NCBI RefSeq assembly: GCF_963583255.1
Contig: NC_084816.1
Span: 12,201,100-12,265,099, forward strand
Direction: 5' to 3'
Origin: Pyrus communis
Lineage: Eukaryota > Streptophyta > Magnoliopsida > Rosales > Rosaceae
Length of the DNA: 64,000 nt
Shown: positions 22,800 to 35,364 of the stretch, piece after piece
Position numbering within the stretch: position 1 is the stretch's first letter
How the letters are laid out: the number at the start of each line of letters is the position of its first letter
Notes under the pieces: model-generated
What the model saw: only the letters and a program-made list of their open reading frames with translations
Told to the model about the DNA's origin: nothing
Database searches by the model: none
Program-made: the position numbers and the translations under genes

Positions 22800-24209
22800 A
22801 TTGCCCCTAACTAACCGTTTGAGAAGCAACCTGTTCCCCTTGATAGATTGTCACCTAAAGCCCATGTCATTCGAAGTAAGCTGGATTACGTACCGTTTAA
22901 TCTTCAAATGCTTTGCAAGCGAGTAAGTTGTCATTAAAGTGGGGAAGTCAAGTCGCTTCGATTTCCATCACATAATCTTCAGAATCATGAAAAAATCAAT
23001 TGCAATGATGACGAACATCTATGTTTTGTGCACTAGCTTCTTCCACGCGTTTTATTAATTAACTTCGATCTTTGTACGTGTCGATCCTAAGGTGCACGAC
23101 TCTTCATCTTTAACAGTGAGATCTTTTGGTGATTTGCCTTTCAATGGCTTTCTCAAATCACAATTTTTTTTTCAATCCTTCCTTAGTTTCGCCATGATGC
23201 TTGTTTTTCCTTTGCTTAATCCTAATTTTCTTCTGAGTCCTTCGCTAAAGAAAACTTCGATCCTAAAAAATTGTGTTGCCTACTGTAAATCCCTATACAT
23301 TCTAAAAAATGTCTCCATACTTCCTGCAACTTGCTCTATACTTTTCCACGTTTCTTGCAACTTATCCTATAATATTCATTCCTTCATAAAGCTCACTATG
23401 TGTGCTTTATAGAAGGGTAGGATATGCAAAAAGCGTGAAGATCCCCCTAAATGGTCTTTCAACACCGTTTTCTTCGTCATCTGATGCTTGTTGACGGTGA
23501 TGGTGATGGCCTTTGTTCAAACACTCACCCATGCGACATTCATGAAAATTCCCAATCACCAACCTTCTTCTCACCAAACACCTTGTGTAGAATATGTACT
23601 GGTGTCCAGCTTCTTCAGGATAATGGGATGTTCTTGTGAATTCATCTCCATTTCTTTCCATTTCCTCTACTTATGGACGGAGGCGGTGACGGATCTCCAT
23701 CTGAGTACTCGTCCTCAACGTAGTGTTGTGCGTGGTATGCAGCAATATAGGTGTAGCTTACCACTATCTTGACGGTGGTATTCTCTCTTAAATCAACGAT
23801 TCCAGTTCAACATTTAATTTTGACTCTGGATTTTCCCTTTCGCTAGGGGTCAGGGTTTGTCTCCCTCAAACTATTGTACTAGTTTGATCTTCTTTGTAAC
23901 TTTGATAAGAAACATGTGTTTGTGTAAAGACTTTCCGATCTTATACATCTTCTTCATGAAAACTTCTCAATCTAATAAATGTTTCTAAAGTAAACGAAGT
24001 TTAAAGAACATAATAAGTCGCAGAGCAGAATGCGAATAAGTTTGTGGACCCGGAACAAAGTTTAAATTAAGAAAAAAAAAACCCTTGGTAATATTGATTT
24101 GGAGAAACATTACCTCTCAAACTTTGCATCTGTAAAGGATTCTCATCGCGATAGTCGGAGTACCACCTTACTCCAATACCAGGAATGCAAGGATTTAAAC
24201 CCATGAGGA

Positions 24210-26002
24210 TGAAGGAAGATTTGTTAAAAACATGTTCATTTAAGCAACATCAATAGCATGCAATTAACAATTAAAGGCGGAATCATGCTTGTATGCACTT
24301 AAAAACAAAACATTTACCCATGAAATTCAAAGCCTAGGAGATAGGTGAACCAAGACTCAACTCAAAACAAAGTGAGTTGAGAAATCAATACCTTTGTAGA
24401 TTCCTCTTTGCATAAGCAAAGGCTAATCACCCAAAGAGAGGGCCTTCATTCCTTGCATCTTAGATCCATGGATTTGGATGGATGAAAAGGTTTCTCCAAG
24501 TTCCCAAAATTGAGAACCTCTAATGATTCATCACCAAGGCATAATGAAGAAGAAATGAGTGACCTTGGAGGAGTTTGATTGCTAGATGATCCCTCCAAGG
24601 TGGCCGAAATTTTAGAGAGAAAGGAGAGCTTGTGTTCTCATCCTTTCCCCAAAAATTACCCTTAGTAAATTTTAGGCTATAAAGTCATTTATATAGTCCC
24701 TTCAAATAAGTGACCTAATGGACCAAAAGCCCTATTCTTTTACACATGGCCGGCCTATAGGTTTATTGGGCTTTCAAGCCCTTTGTTTATTCAAGTTGTC
24801 ATACAACTTGAGTTAATGGGCTTGACATTCAAATCCCATTGGGCTTTGCGGCCCAAAACTAACCCGAGGTCTTTAACGAACTTATTCGTTTGATTAATTA
24901 ACATATTAATTAATCCTAGCCTTAGATAAATAATTAAACCATTTAATTATTCTTACTCATCTCCGTTGTTTCTTCAAACTCTACCTTACTCGGTGAACGA
25001 TCCATTAGGTTCCTTTTAGCGAGGCAGTGGGCGATTAAAACTCTTTCTAATCGATTGTGAATTGAAACTTACTTTCAATTCTCCCGTTAGTGATAATACA
25101 CTTTTAGGGCTTCCACAAACCATGGTTAACGCCTAGCAGCATGTCATGGTTACCCAAGCTAATCAGAAGAGGTGGAGAACCTATTCAGTTTTAGGATTAC
25201 AAATGCAATACGGTCTTTCTCTAATACAATACTCTTGACCACATTGTTTGGTTTGATAGTTTATTCATGTCTACTATCCAATGTGAGTCTTGTGCTTATA
25301 TGATTACCTTGAATGTGATTTGGAACACATTCCTAAATCTCATTCATACTTTGGCCAAAGATTCTCAATCATATCATAGAGTATTCTCCCTCAAACAGTT
25401 TGAAGGTTAGAGATCCCTTGTTGCGCATTCACTTGCCTCCATGGCTAAGTGGCTTAACCCCAACGATGCCATGGACACCCTCCTGATGGAGTGACTTTGA
25501 CATAATCAAAGATTAAGGACCTAACCACAAGACAACTGTGATGCCTCAGGTCAAAAGACTAATTTGCATTATCCCAACCATGAGTTCTCATGTGACATGA
25601 ATATGAGAACTCCTCGTTGATCGTGTTCAGTGAACTCATTCTCTATTGAGCACCTACGTACTTGTCTTGATGTCACACACACCAATGACTCGAGACTAGT
25701 CACTCTCCCTGAGAGAAGACATAGCACGTACTGATCTTAACGGACTGTCAATGCCCAATTGACAATCCTATGATCAGGAACGTTTAGGATGTGTCAACAA
25801 AAGAATGGTCTCATGAATCTAACTTCTTTAGATTGCATTCTTTCAATCACATATTCCTAGGACTTATCGTTTAAGCATATAACATTTATATGAGACGGCT
25901 CAAACAATAATGTTTGCCCTTTACATTAAACTAGATTAGTTTAACATGTGAAATGTCCATAAAGTATCATCATATGATTGGTTTTAGGGCACATTTCCAA
26001 CA
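24210..26002 (-). mobile_element. Copia solo LTR with 5-bp target duplication
   Basis: On the minus strand it begins TGTTGGAAATGTGCCCTAAA and ends CTTCCTTCA, with TG..CA ends. GAGGA flanks it at 24205-24209 and 26003-26007. At 1793 bp with no internal region, it is the product of LTR-LTR recombination. The LTR is related to the degenerate one at 13089-14374. Short ORFs inside it are incidental. Confidence 0.9.
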
Positions 26003-26949
26003 GAGGAACCCTTCGTTCCAAGCTTATTCGAACATTTATAGAACTTGAGATGATTGCATCGTTCCTGAAGTATTATGCAGGGAATAAATTAGCAAAAATG
26101 TTCAATGCTTTGTCTGTTTATGGGTTAAGAGTCTTAATGTTTGCACATATCGGAGTCAACTCCATTGGAATAAAATTCCTCATGGGGATTGCCTAGTCCA
26201 AATACCGCATTTGAACTTGTAAACATTAGATGTCGCAGAACATACTTAACTTGCATGCTGTTTCAGGATAGAAGTAGTCGTACTCAGGGTCTAATTTCAG
26301 AGCCACCCTCAAATGAGTTTTGGATTACCCTTTCGACTATTCACTCGAATGGCGTAGAGCCCGGGTTTGAATATAATAACCCACAATATTGTTGGTTATA
26401 TAAACTTTTCGGAGGCCGGATAGTGCATTGGACTTTCGGGTCATGGTGCCATGTGCTTGCACTTGTTGCCTGCCAATTGTTACTGCGTTTATTATGGTTC
26501 AAGTCTCCTAAGCTACTAAGTTCCAGACGGATTGGGCTAAAAGAGACTCCTCTGACAGTGTAACTTTGAACTTTTTTAGACTTGCATTCGTGCGAAATTT
26601 TCAAAGTTTGGGCCCTGTTTTTGAACGAGGAGGATACTCATTGCATCATCAGAAAAATAAAGAAAGAACAGTGTAGATTTTCTTTATTCATGATCAAAGT
26701 AAAATTGATTGACAATGGGGCGTGATTTAATCTGAAAATGATTGCTTACATATCTTCGGGATGGAGAATCAAATCATTGGTGTTGTTCTAAGGAAAAGAT
26801 GATATGATGTAAAAAATTACACCAAGGATCACTTTTGACAATAAGCCTATGGTGGGGCGTTGGGAGATGAGTTTTCCATAGACTTGTATTCGGGCAGACA
26901 ACTACGTTGCTATTGAATCCGGAGTGGACCCTTACATACCCTAAAGAGG

Positions 26950-28350
26950 GAATCAAATTACGTGTAGTTCGTGTAGTGCATCTATGGATAGTATTTCCTC
27001 AACTTGGCAATGTTCCACTTCATAGTGATTAGGGTTTCATCCATGTGCTCTAAGTGGTAGATTCTGTTGCCTCCTACTCTTGCGACCTTGTATGGACTTT
27101 CCCAGTTTGCCCCAAGTTTACCTTCTCCTAAGACTTTAATGTTTTCAAAGACTTTTCTTAGGACTAAGTCTCCTGCTTGTAGACTCATGGGCTTAACGTC
27201 TTCGTTGTACTATAATCGAATTTGTTGCTGGTAAGTTGCTAGTCGGACTCGAGCGCTGAGATCTGTCTTTAGGATCCCCGCATTCTCTAGGGTTATCCGT
27301 TCTTCAGTATGCAATTTTGGCATAGTTGTGACCTGAATTGGGATGACAACCTCGGTTTCATAAGCCATAAAGAATAATGTTTCCTTGGTGGCTTTCCAGA
27401 CTGTTGTACAATAAGCCCACAGGACTCCGATAGCTCTTCTGGCCATTTACTTTTCTTTTCATCGAGTCTACTCTTTAAGCATTGCAAAATGGTTTTGTTT
27501 GAAGCTTTTGTTTGTTTGTTTCCTTATGGATATCTGGGCATGGAAGTGAGGTGGTGAATTGGTATCCGTGACTTTAGAGCTAGTAAACTATAGTCCGTTG
27601 TCTATCGATATCTTATGGGGAATCCCAAATCGACATATAATGTTTTTCCAGACAATGAATTTCATACCCGCGACAGTGACTTTTGTTAGAGAATCCGATT
27701 ATATCTACTTGGAGAAGTAGTATGTTGCCACTATCAAGTATTGCCTATTCCCTGTGGCTTTCTTAAAGGGTCAAACCAAGTCGATGCCCCATTACATGAA
27801 GGATCATGAACCTTTTAGAGTATTGAGTTATTTTGCGTGTTAATGTCTCATAAGAGTGTTCCTTTGGCACTTTTCGCAGCTTTGGACACAGCTGATTTCA
27901 TCTTGTTGCATGGTAGGCTAATAGTAGCCTGCATTTATCACTTTCTGGGTTAAAGATCTTCTTCCATCATGATTTTCACAAAACCTGAAGTAGATGTGGC
28001 TTAGAATTTGCAAGTCAACTTCTGGCATGACACATAAGCTATGAGGTCCGGAATATGAGCAATGGTAAAGTTTTATGCGGATTACCATGTACCTTGATGC
28101 CTTCTGAATTAATTTCCTAGCCAGGTTGCAATCATCCGGGAATTTGTCATCTCATATGTAATCAATGATTTCATCCATCCAATTTTCTTGAGCATCGATG
28201 ATAACGACTACTTCAAGTTCCACTTCGTGAACACTAAGGATTTCTAGGTATTCGAAGGGAATTATTTGCCGAATGGAGTTATCCACATTTGAAGCTAATT
28301 TAGCAAGTGTGTCAGTATGACTATTCTCTCATCTTGGTCTTTATGTGATC
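26950..28350 (-). pseudogene. Gypsy integrase remnant
   Basis: Minus-strand frames show the integrase core in pieces (IVATYYFSK, CRFGIPHKISIDNG at about 27750-27590). Next come VLWAYCTT...ETLFFMAYETEVVIPI (27446-27210) and the C-terminal block AGDLVLRKV...GKLGANWESPYKV (27188-26982). Stops and frameshifts separate the pieces, and the first catalytic Asp region reads YYF instead of DYF. Confidence 0.8.
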
Positions 28351-28380
28351 TCATACTTTTCAAACTTCTCGAGGAATGTC

Positions 28381-29172
28381 TTAGCCTTGTTTAGGTAAAG
28401 TCTCATGATAGGGGTGATAAGCAGTATAGTCTCCTGTGACCTGATTAACTATGAGCATTAAGTCACAATGAATTACCAAATCATTTACGTTGAGTTCCTT
28501 CATGACTTTGAGTCTGGCTATGAGGGCCTTATAGTCCACTTCATTGTTGATTGCTTTGAATCCTAGTTTCAGAGCTTGTTTGATTATAGACCCTTCCAAT
28601 GTTTGCATCACCATTCTCACGCCGGCTCCATGGATGTTGGATAACTCATCCACATAAAGCTTCCAGAGGCGAGAGTTTTTTGGGGGGATTTGGGAACTTG
28701 TTTCCTCCTTGGTGCTTTGCGCTACAAGAGTGAATTTTGCCACGAAGTCAGCTAAGGCTTGGGCTTTGATCGATGTCATGTGACGGTAGATTATTTTGTG
28801 TTGCCCTAGTTCGATAGCCCACTTTGTGACTCTGGATGAAGCATCAAGGTTGTGTAAGATGGGCGTCAGCGGGTATTCCATCTTATAGACTGCTCTGAAT
28901 GACTGGAAATATGGACGAAGCTTCCTAGTTGCCATTACTAACGCTAAGATAAGTTTTTCCATTTTCTGATATCTTGTCTCAAGTTCAAGAATAGTTTTTC
29001 ATATGTAATATACTGGCTTCTGCTCCCTCGAGTCTTCTTGGGTGAAGGTTGCACTTACCGCACAGTCTAATACAGCCAAGTATAGGTATAGGTCTTCTCC
29101 GTCGATAGGTTAGGACAACAGCGAAGGTTTGGAGAGGTACTCTTTGAGTTTTGTGAAAGGAATCTTGGAGGT
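28381..29172 (-). pseudogene. Gypsy reverse transcriptase end and RNase H remnant
   Basis: The long open piece (28962-28381) reads KLILALVMATRKLRPYFQ, then VTKWAIELGQ, QALADFVAKF, WKLYVDELSNIHGAGV and FKAINNEVDYKALIARL. The first blocks are the RT-linked RNase H region and the later ones the second RNase H typical of Tat elements. Upstream (29150-28970) lie PFTKLKEYLSKP and GEDLYLYLAV with in-frame stops. The sequence breaks off at about 29172. Confidence 0.82.
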
Positions 29173-29640
29173 ATGGAGAGGTACTCCTCCATCTTTACCT
29201 CTTTTCTATTCTCTCTCCCCAAATCAACCTGCACCTACCCCAATCCAAACTACGCCACCTTTGTTGCCTTCCTCACCGCCATCACCCAAACCCTAAACCT
29301 CCAAATCCAAACCCTTAATTTCACCTTATCCAAATCCAAGCCCCTCATATTCATCACCTATATCCGCACTATCCATGTGTCCCTCGTCCCCGACAAGAAG
29401 ATCGATGGCCTGGACGGTGCTGCTAAGTTCACCATCAACGAGGAGATTGGTGGCCTCGCGAACTCAAAAGCGCGAACAAGGAGATTGGCGGCCTCGGGAA
29501 CTCGCCACCAACTTCATCCTCTTTTTTTTTTCTCACTCGTGTCTTGGGTAATGGCGACCAACAATACCACCACGCAGGCTGTGGGGATTCTGGGGGGTGG
29601 ACACGTCAGCATCAGTGGATGAGCGGCTGTGAAAACTATG
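29173..29640 (+). pseudogene. Unidentified GC-richer gene-like fragment
   Basis: An open frame of 149 codons starts with ATG at 29173 and differs in composition from its AT-rich surroundings. Its codon pattern looks coding (YPNPNYATFVAFLTAI, HVSLVPDKKIDGLDG), and a short segment (IGGLA) is echoed downstream near 29485. I do not recognise the family. The left end coincides with the Gypsy break and shares GGAGAGGTACTC with 29131-29142. A captured or truncated host gene piece is the most likely reading. Confidence 0.4.
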
Positions 29641-30640
29641 CACAAGAGGTACAGAAGGCTTGTGATGGTACGAACGAATGGGATAAGGGAGAGGGTAAAA
29701 GTAAGAAGGTGGGTCGGGGAGGTGAAGAGGGTGGAGGAGATGGAGGAAGTGGATCATGAAGGTGAAGAGTGAGGAGTGAGAGGGATCGAGGAGTCGAAGA
29801 AGGATGGGGAAAAGAAAAGTTTTTTTTTTAATTTTCAATTTTTTTTTTATTTTAAAATTTTTAAAATTTTTTAATATTCATGTGGGCCCATATTGACACA
29901 TGGTGCCCAGTCATTGTTCACATGACTTCATGTTATCAATTAACGGAGGTTCTGACAGAAAATTTAACGGATGTATGAAAGTGTCTCAAAATTATGAGTT
30001 TAGATACCAGACTGGGACGAAAAATATTTTATGTATGAAATGTTGAAAAGCAAGAAAAAATCGCGATAGTAAATTGAGATTTACCATAAAAAAATTAAAA
30101 AAAAAACATAAATGCGATAATAATCCGACCTTATGCTTATCGAATATGAATCGATAAGTCGAATCTGGTGATCCAAGCTACAATTCAAATAAAATAATTC
30201 GATTCTAAACGGATCCCAATATAAATTGAGAGTAATTTGATCTGAATTCAATCGATTTACAAGTCTAATATAAACACACACTGCTAGGGACTTGAAAAGA
30301 ATTCGAAACACTCGTAGGATCAAGTTTTTGTACGATTCCTTGTATTTTTTTTTTTTGAAGTTCAAACTATGATATTCATTTATAAAGGAACTTGTTTATC
30401 TTTGTAATTAAGCGTGTGGAACGCCCTTCTTCTTTTCGATCAGGATGAGATTTCCAACAAATTTTTATCGAGGTCTATTATTTTGCATGAGTCCTTGTTA
30501 TTTTATCACACACCCCAATGTCTAGTTGGACTCACCGGTGACAACGAACATCGTCACCTTCCCCTTTCCTCACGATACAGAAAAATAAAATATAAAAAAA
30601 AAGGTACAAAATAATTAGTAAATCAGAATTCAAACAGCTC
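29641..30640. other. Intergenic DNA upstream of VAMP714
   Basis: Purine-rich then strongly AT-rich sequence. The segment 29880-30060 has the look of a transposon terminus, but no partner terminus was found. No coding sequence is supported. Confidence 0.4.
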
Positions 30641-30646
30641 CATGAG

Positions 30647-30666
30647 ACTTCGATCGCGATCGAAGT
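30647..30666. repeat. 20-bp perfect palindrome upstream of VAMP714
   Basis: ACTTCGATCGCGATCGAAGT is its own reverse complement. It lies 50 bp before the ATG, in the probable leader or core promoter of the gene. Confidence 0.9.
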
Positions 30667-30716
30667 AGAGAGCTTGCAGAGCCCCAAACCCTAACTCCCG
30701 ACGATCGGAACCATCG

Positions 30717-33639
30717 ATGGCGATACTCTACGCCGTGGTGGCTCGAGGCACGGTGGTGTTGGCCGAGTTCAGCGCGGCTACAGGGAACACAGGGGCCGTG
30801 GCTCGGCGGATCTGCGAAAAGCTTCCGTCGGAGGCCGATGCTAGGGTTTGCTTCTCTCAAGATCGATACATCTTCCACATACTCAGAGCCGATGGCCTCA
30901 CTTTCCTCTGTATGGCCAACGACACCTTCGGCAGTGCGTAACGTATTTCCTTCAATTGTATTCTTCAATTTCGCTATCGGAATTCCATTTTTTTGTGTGT
31001 GGGATTTATGGGTTGTGAATGTGTTGGTGAATTGCTGTTGATCCAGGGAGAATACCCTTTTCGTACTTGGAGGATATTCATATGAGGTTCATGAAAAATT
31101 ATGGCAGAGTTGCCCCTTATGCTCCGGCTTATGCGATGAACGACGAATTTTCGAGGGTGTTGCATCAACAAATGGAGTTTTTCTCCAGTAATCCTAGCGC
31201 CGATACTCTCAACCGTGTGAGAGGCGAAGTTGGTGAGGTAATTTTGTTGTGCTTCTCTGGAATTTTGATCATTTGGTTATTTTAACTTCAGTTGTTTCGC
31301 AATTTGCCCGTTACATTGGTTCGGGAAAAATGAGTGTTTCAAGAGAACACATCTGTTATTTGAAAGCAAGTCAGTTGGTGTTGCAACCGTATAATTATCG
31401 AGACATTCACAGATAGTTTGCTGTCTCATTGCACAAAATATTATACCAAAGCGTTTGATTTATAGAATTCAAAGTTAAACGAAACTCTGTTCATTGCTAG
31501 GTTGATGTTTCATTCTTCAATGCCATTCTAGTTTATGCTTATTTTGTTCTAACGGTCACTTTCTGGTATCTAGATACGAACTGTAATGGTGGACAACATA
31601 GAAAAGATATTGGATAGGGGTGACCGTATTGATCTTCTTGTTGACAAAACTGCAACTATGCAAGATGGTGCATTTCACTTCAAGAAGCAGTCTAAACGCC
31701 TTCGTCGAGCTCTGTGGATGAAAAATGCCAAGCTCTTGTAAGTTATTTTGATATGCATATATGACATGATGGGGACTTGTAGACTTATATTTTGGAAAGA
31801 ATTTCATTGAAAACATAAAAGCCCATACACCCATAAGAAAAGAAGGAGGTAACAAAAGGATCATTTGAAAAGCTCTGAATTCAACACGACAACAACAACA
31901 ATAAAGCCTTTTCCCACTAAGTGGAGTCAGTTATATGAATCCTAGAACGCCATTGCGCTCGGTTCTGTGTCATCTTCCTCTACCCCTTCAGCCTTAGACC
32001 TTTGTCCTATAGTCACATCTTCTAATCGGAGCGTCAGTAGGCCTTCGTTGCACATGTCCAAACCACCGTAACCGATTTTCTCTCATCTTTCCTTCAATTT
32101 CGGCTACTCATACTTTACCTCGGATGTCTTCATTCCTAATCTTATCATTTCTCATGTGCCCACACATTCAACGAAGCATCCTCATTTCCGCTAACCCATT
32201 TTATGTACGTGTTGATGCTTCACCGCCCAACATTCCGTGCCATACAGCATCGTCGGCCTTTAGCCGTCCTATAAAATTTTCCCTTGAGCTTTAGTTGCAT
32301 ATGACGGTCACACAACACGCCAGATGCACTCTTCCACTTCATCCATCCAGCTTGTATTCTATGGTTGAGGTCTCCATCTACTTCTCTGTTCTTTTGCAAG
32401 ATAGATCCTAGGTAGCGAAAGTGGTCGCTCTTTGGTACTTCCTGGTCTCCGATCCTCACCCATAACTCATTTGAGCCTCTATTTGCACTGAACTTGCACT
32501 CCATATATTCTATTTTTGATCGACTTTGGTGAAGACCTTTAGATTCCAACACTTCTCTCCAAAGGTTAATCTTCGCATTTACCCCTTCCTGAGTTTCATC
32601 TATCAACACTATATCATCTGCGAAAAGCATACACCAAGGAATATCATCCTAAATATGTCCCGTTAATTCATCCATTACCAATGCAAAAAGGTAAGGACTT
32701 AAAGATGAGCCTTGATGTAACCCTACAATTATGGGAAAGCTTTTGGTTTGTCCTTCATGAGTTCTTACGGCAGTCTTTGCTCCGTCATACATATCCTTTA
32801 TAGCTTGGATATATGCTACTCGTACTCATTTTTTCCTCTAAATTCAACACTAAGTAAAGAAAATCAAACATGAAATTTCTCTTTTCTGAATAATTTTTAT
32901 AGGAGTAATTAAAGTCTAAGTATTTGATTGAGAAAGAAAACGCAGAAGTCAAAATTTTACACGGGTAAAACAGCGGAAAGCTAATTGCAGGTATGCCTGT
33001 AATAGTGGTATCAATTTGCAATCACAAGCCCGAAATCAAAAACCTTGAAGAGCAAGATAACTCCTACAATAGTTGAAGCCACATTATTGATAAATTAATG
33101 ATCAAGAAAGCTTAACAAGTGCTAGGGTTTGAAAGTTAGGGAGCTCATCCTTGTCACCCAATGCATATGAATTTAATTTCGCAGTTGACAATATCATGCT
33201 CTAAGTTTATTATAAATCTGTAGTTTGTTATGCCCACTGCCTTCTTGAAATGACATTTTGATTTTTATAAACACGAGAATCATTAAGTTTTGTGCTACTA
33301 CAAATGTTTTTGAATGAGTAAGATATCGACTTTATTAACAAGATCTAATATTTTGATTTCATAATCAACTCCAAGATCCCCGGGTGATCAGCACTAATTG
33401 CTTTTCCTTACTGAACTGTATAGCCTTTGTATTTCCCATGTTATAAAGATACAAAAAACTAGATGATATTATATCATGTTTCCATGCTTTGTTAGATTGG
33501 TATCGCAATTCCCAGTTCAGTGCATTGAAGGTTGTCTAATCCTTACAGGGCCCTGTTGACATGCTTGATTGTCGTGCTTCTGTACATCATAATAGCTGCT
33601 TGTTGTGGAGGCATCACACTACCTTCATGCAGATCTTGA
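30717..33639 (+). CDS. VAMP714: VAMP714-like R-SNARE (longin type, 4 exons)
   Basis: A vesicle-membrane SNARE of the VAMP71 group, which acts in fusion of trafficking vesicles with endosomal/vacuolar or plasma membranes. Exons are 30717-30933, 31047-31237, 31574-31737 and 33549-33639, all GT..AG, giving 220 residues (family usual about 220). Residues 1-110 form the longin domain ([35 protein letters not shown]). Residues 126-186 form the R-SNARE motif with the zero-layer Arg in [14 protein letters not shown] (R151). Residues 191-210 are a C-terminal membrane anchor, followed by [10 protein letters not shown]. The sequence matches Arabidopsis VAMP714 better than VAMP711-713 from memory. Intron 3 (1811 bp) is enlarged by an RTE LINE. 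All splice phases keep the frame. Confidence 0.95.
31888..32835 (-). mobile_element. 5'-truncated RTE-clade LINE in VAMP714 intron 3
   Basis: On the minus strand the element ends in a TTG-rich tail (TTATTGTTGTTGTTGTCG, at 31905-31888) typical of plant RTE elements. It contains the end of a reverse transcriptase: the active-site block [13 protein letters not shown], then SRSKTEY-like [13 protein letters not shown] and FRYLGS. A 15-bp target duplication CTCTRAATTCAACAC lies at 31873-31887 and 32836-32850 with one mismatch. It is antisense to the host gene. Confidence 0.9.
32220..32630 (-). pseudogene. RTE reverse transcriptase fragment
   Basis: An open frame of 136 codons in the truncated LINE. 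It has the FADD catalytic motif followed by the thumb-like YLGSILQ block and RIQAGW. Upstream codons to about 32830 continue the domain ([20 protein letters not shown]) but contain a stop near 32650. It is not a host gene. Confidence 0.88.
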
Positions 33640-34539
33640 CTAATTCGCTTCTTGTTCAAATTTCTGCTGAGGTATGGAACAATTACTTTGAGATTATTCA
33701 AGTCAATATATACGGAAAGGGATTCCAGTGCTTGATGGTTCAAATTTTTTGTGTGTATATGGAAGTGAAATATATCATACTTTGCATTGTACCAGTAATA
33801 ATCCTGTAGATTTGTTCTTTTGTTGCACTTATAGTGAATTGCTGAGATTTTTTCGGGGAAGTCTGTCAAGTTGTTCTTACAGTGCTTCATATCATCTTTG
33901 TATTTTTTTGAAACACTATGGTTGGTAAATTATCATTGATTGTGAAAACTTAACTACTACTAGTTATGGTCTTTGACGAGTTCTAGCTGTAGATGGTAGC
34001 AAAATGCATATACCAGCACGAAGTTCCAATATCTGTCGATAAGCTTCCTCAATACGCATTATAATCCCAATCCATGCAGCATCTGATTCGTTAGTAGCGT
34101 AGGAGGTTGTTTGCATTGAGATACCTAAATATTTGTTTGGTCATTGGTTTGGCACAAATTTTATTTACAAGGGATTAAATGACTGGTGGCTGTACCATAC
34201 AAACTTCAACCTACCTAGCTGAGGGCTGTTTGCTGTTTTCGGTTTTCATTTTTTGTTAATGCTTGCGCAATGCAGCACTTTGTTTATAAGCAGGCTGAGG
34301 ACTGGTGCCACGTATTCTTTTCTCCTTTGGTCGAATGTGGCGAGTGATTTTCTAGTTAGCTTGATCACACTGGTACACTAAGTTTCATAATACAAATAAA
34401 AGAATGTTGAAAAATGTATTTCTTTCTCTACTTTATGAAATGTGGTGTACCGGTTTGTATTCTAGGTACATGAAAAAATGTCGCATTGGCGGCAGAGGCT
34501 ATAGGCCTTTGTGATGGTCCTTACAAATTTATATGGTTT
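33640..34539. other. VAMP714 3' flank
   Basis: This presumably includes the 3' untranslated region of the SNARE gene. An AATAAA-containing stretch occurs near 34396. No other feature is recognised. Confidence 0.5.
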
Positions 34540-34676
34540 TTATCACAAATAGTCCGTGACATTGTCTAACTCATCATTTTGGTCCCTCAGTTTTAAAATC
34601 AAAAAATTTGGTCCCTAACATTCAATGTCATATGTCAATGTGGTCCTTCCATTAATAATCTTTTAATTTTTTGCAT

Positions 34677-35149
34677 TGTTCTAAAAATTCCTGTCTAGTG
34701 CAGCTTAGGCCCCATCTAAGTGCTAGGCGATTGATCATCGTCCTGATTAATGCATAGGCGTTAGAAAATTAAGAAAATGTGCTTAGACTTGCTAAGGCGC
34801 TTGTCTAGGTTGCGACTTATTTAAACAGAAAATAGATAAATTTTATTTTGCATTTTATGTTATTTTATTTTTAATAAATTGTAAGATATTTGTTGAATAC
34901 TTAAATGAACACACATTATATGCTTATTCCATATGTTTTCATTATATTCCAAAACTCCATAATGTATATGTCATTCTATTTTGTAGTTTATGATGAAATC
35001 ATATATATTTTAAGTATAAACAGACACTTATTTACATGAAATCTAATAGATTTATTTAAATCCGTCTAGTCTGCCTAGGCACCCATCTAACCGTCTAGGC
35101 GTTAAGCCCCAATCCACCACCCGACTAACGCCTAGCGTCTTCTAGAACA
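34677..35149. mobile_element. hAT-like MITE
   Basis: The left end begins TGTTCTAAAAATTCC and the right end, reversed, TGTTCTAGAAGACGC. Both are followed by related blocks around CTAGGCG and GGCCCC/GGGGCTTAA. It is 473 bp without coding capacity. The flanking 8-mers (TTTTGCAT-like and T-rich) do not prove a duplication. Confidence 0.6.
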
Positions 35150-35364
35150 TTTTTTTTTTCCGTAAAAAACGCACGTTGTGTCCCTAGTGACCTTTTAATG
35201 GAAAATAAGTTTTGTCAAATCACCCCACCACTACTTAGTTCACTATCTTCACCTTTTCTCTCCACTTTTTCCCCTTGTTGAAATTGGCAACAACATTTGT
35301 GATTGTTTCCCTTCTAAAAGCTAAAGCAAGGCCATTTCCCACTTACAAAAAAAAAAAAAAAAAA

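Larger units (their letters stand above)
22800..29172 (-). mobile_element. Internal region of decayed Gypsy (Tat-like) retrotransposon
   Basis: Read from right to left it contains the end of reverse transcriptase, RNase H, integrase, then a long non-coding 3' part up to the polypurine tract at 22800. A Copia solo LTR (24210-26002) is inserted in the 3' part. The element is cut off at its 5' side at about 29172. Assignment to the Tat group rests on the WKLYVD-type RNase H region and the PPT/LTR junction. Linkage of the pol part with the LTR is inferred from orientation and order. Confidence 0.65.

Noticed and set aside
26189..26563. A 124-codon plus-strand ORF
   Set aside because: It lies antisense in the 3' part of the Gypsy remnant and shows no domain; judged incidental.
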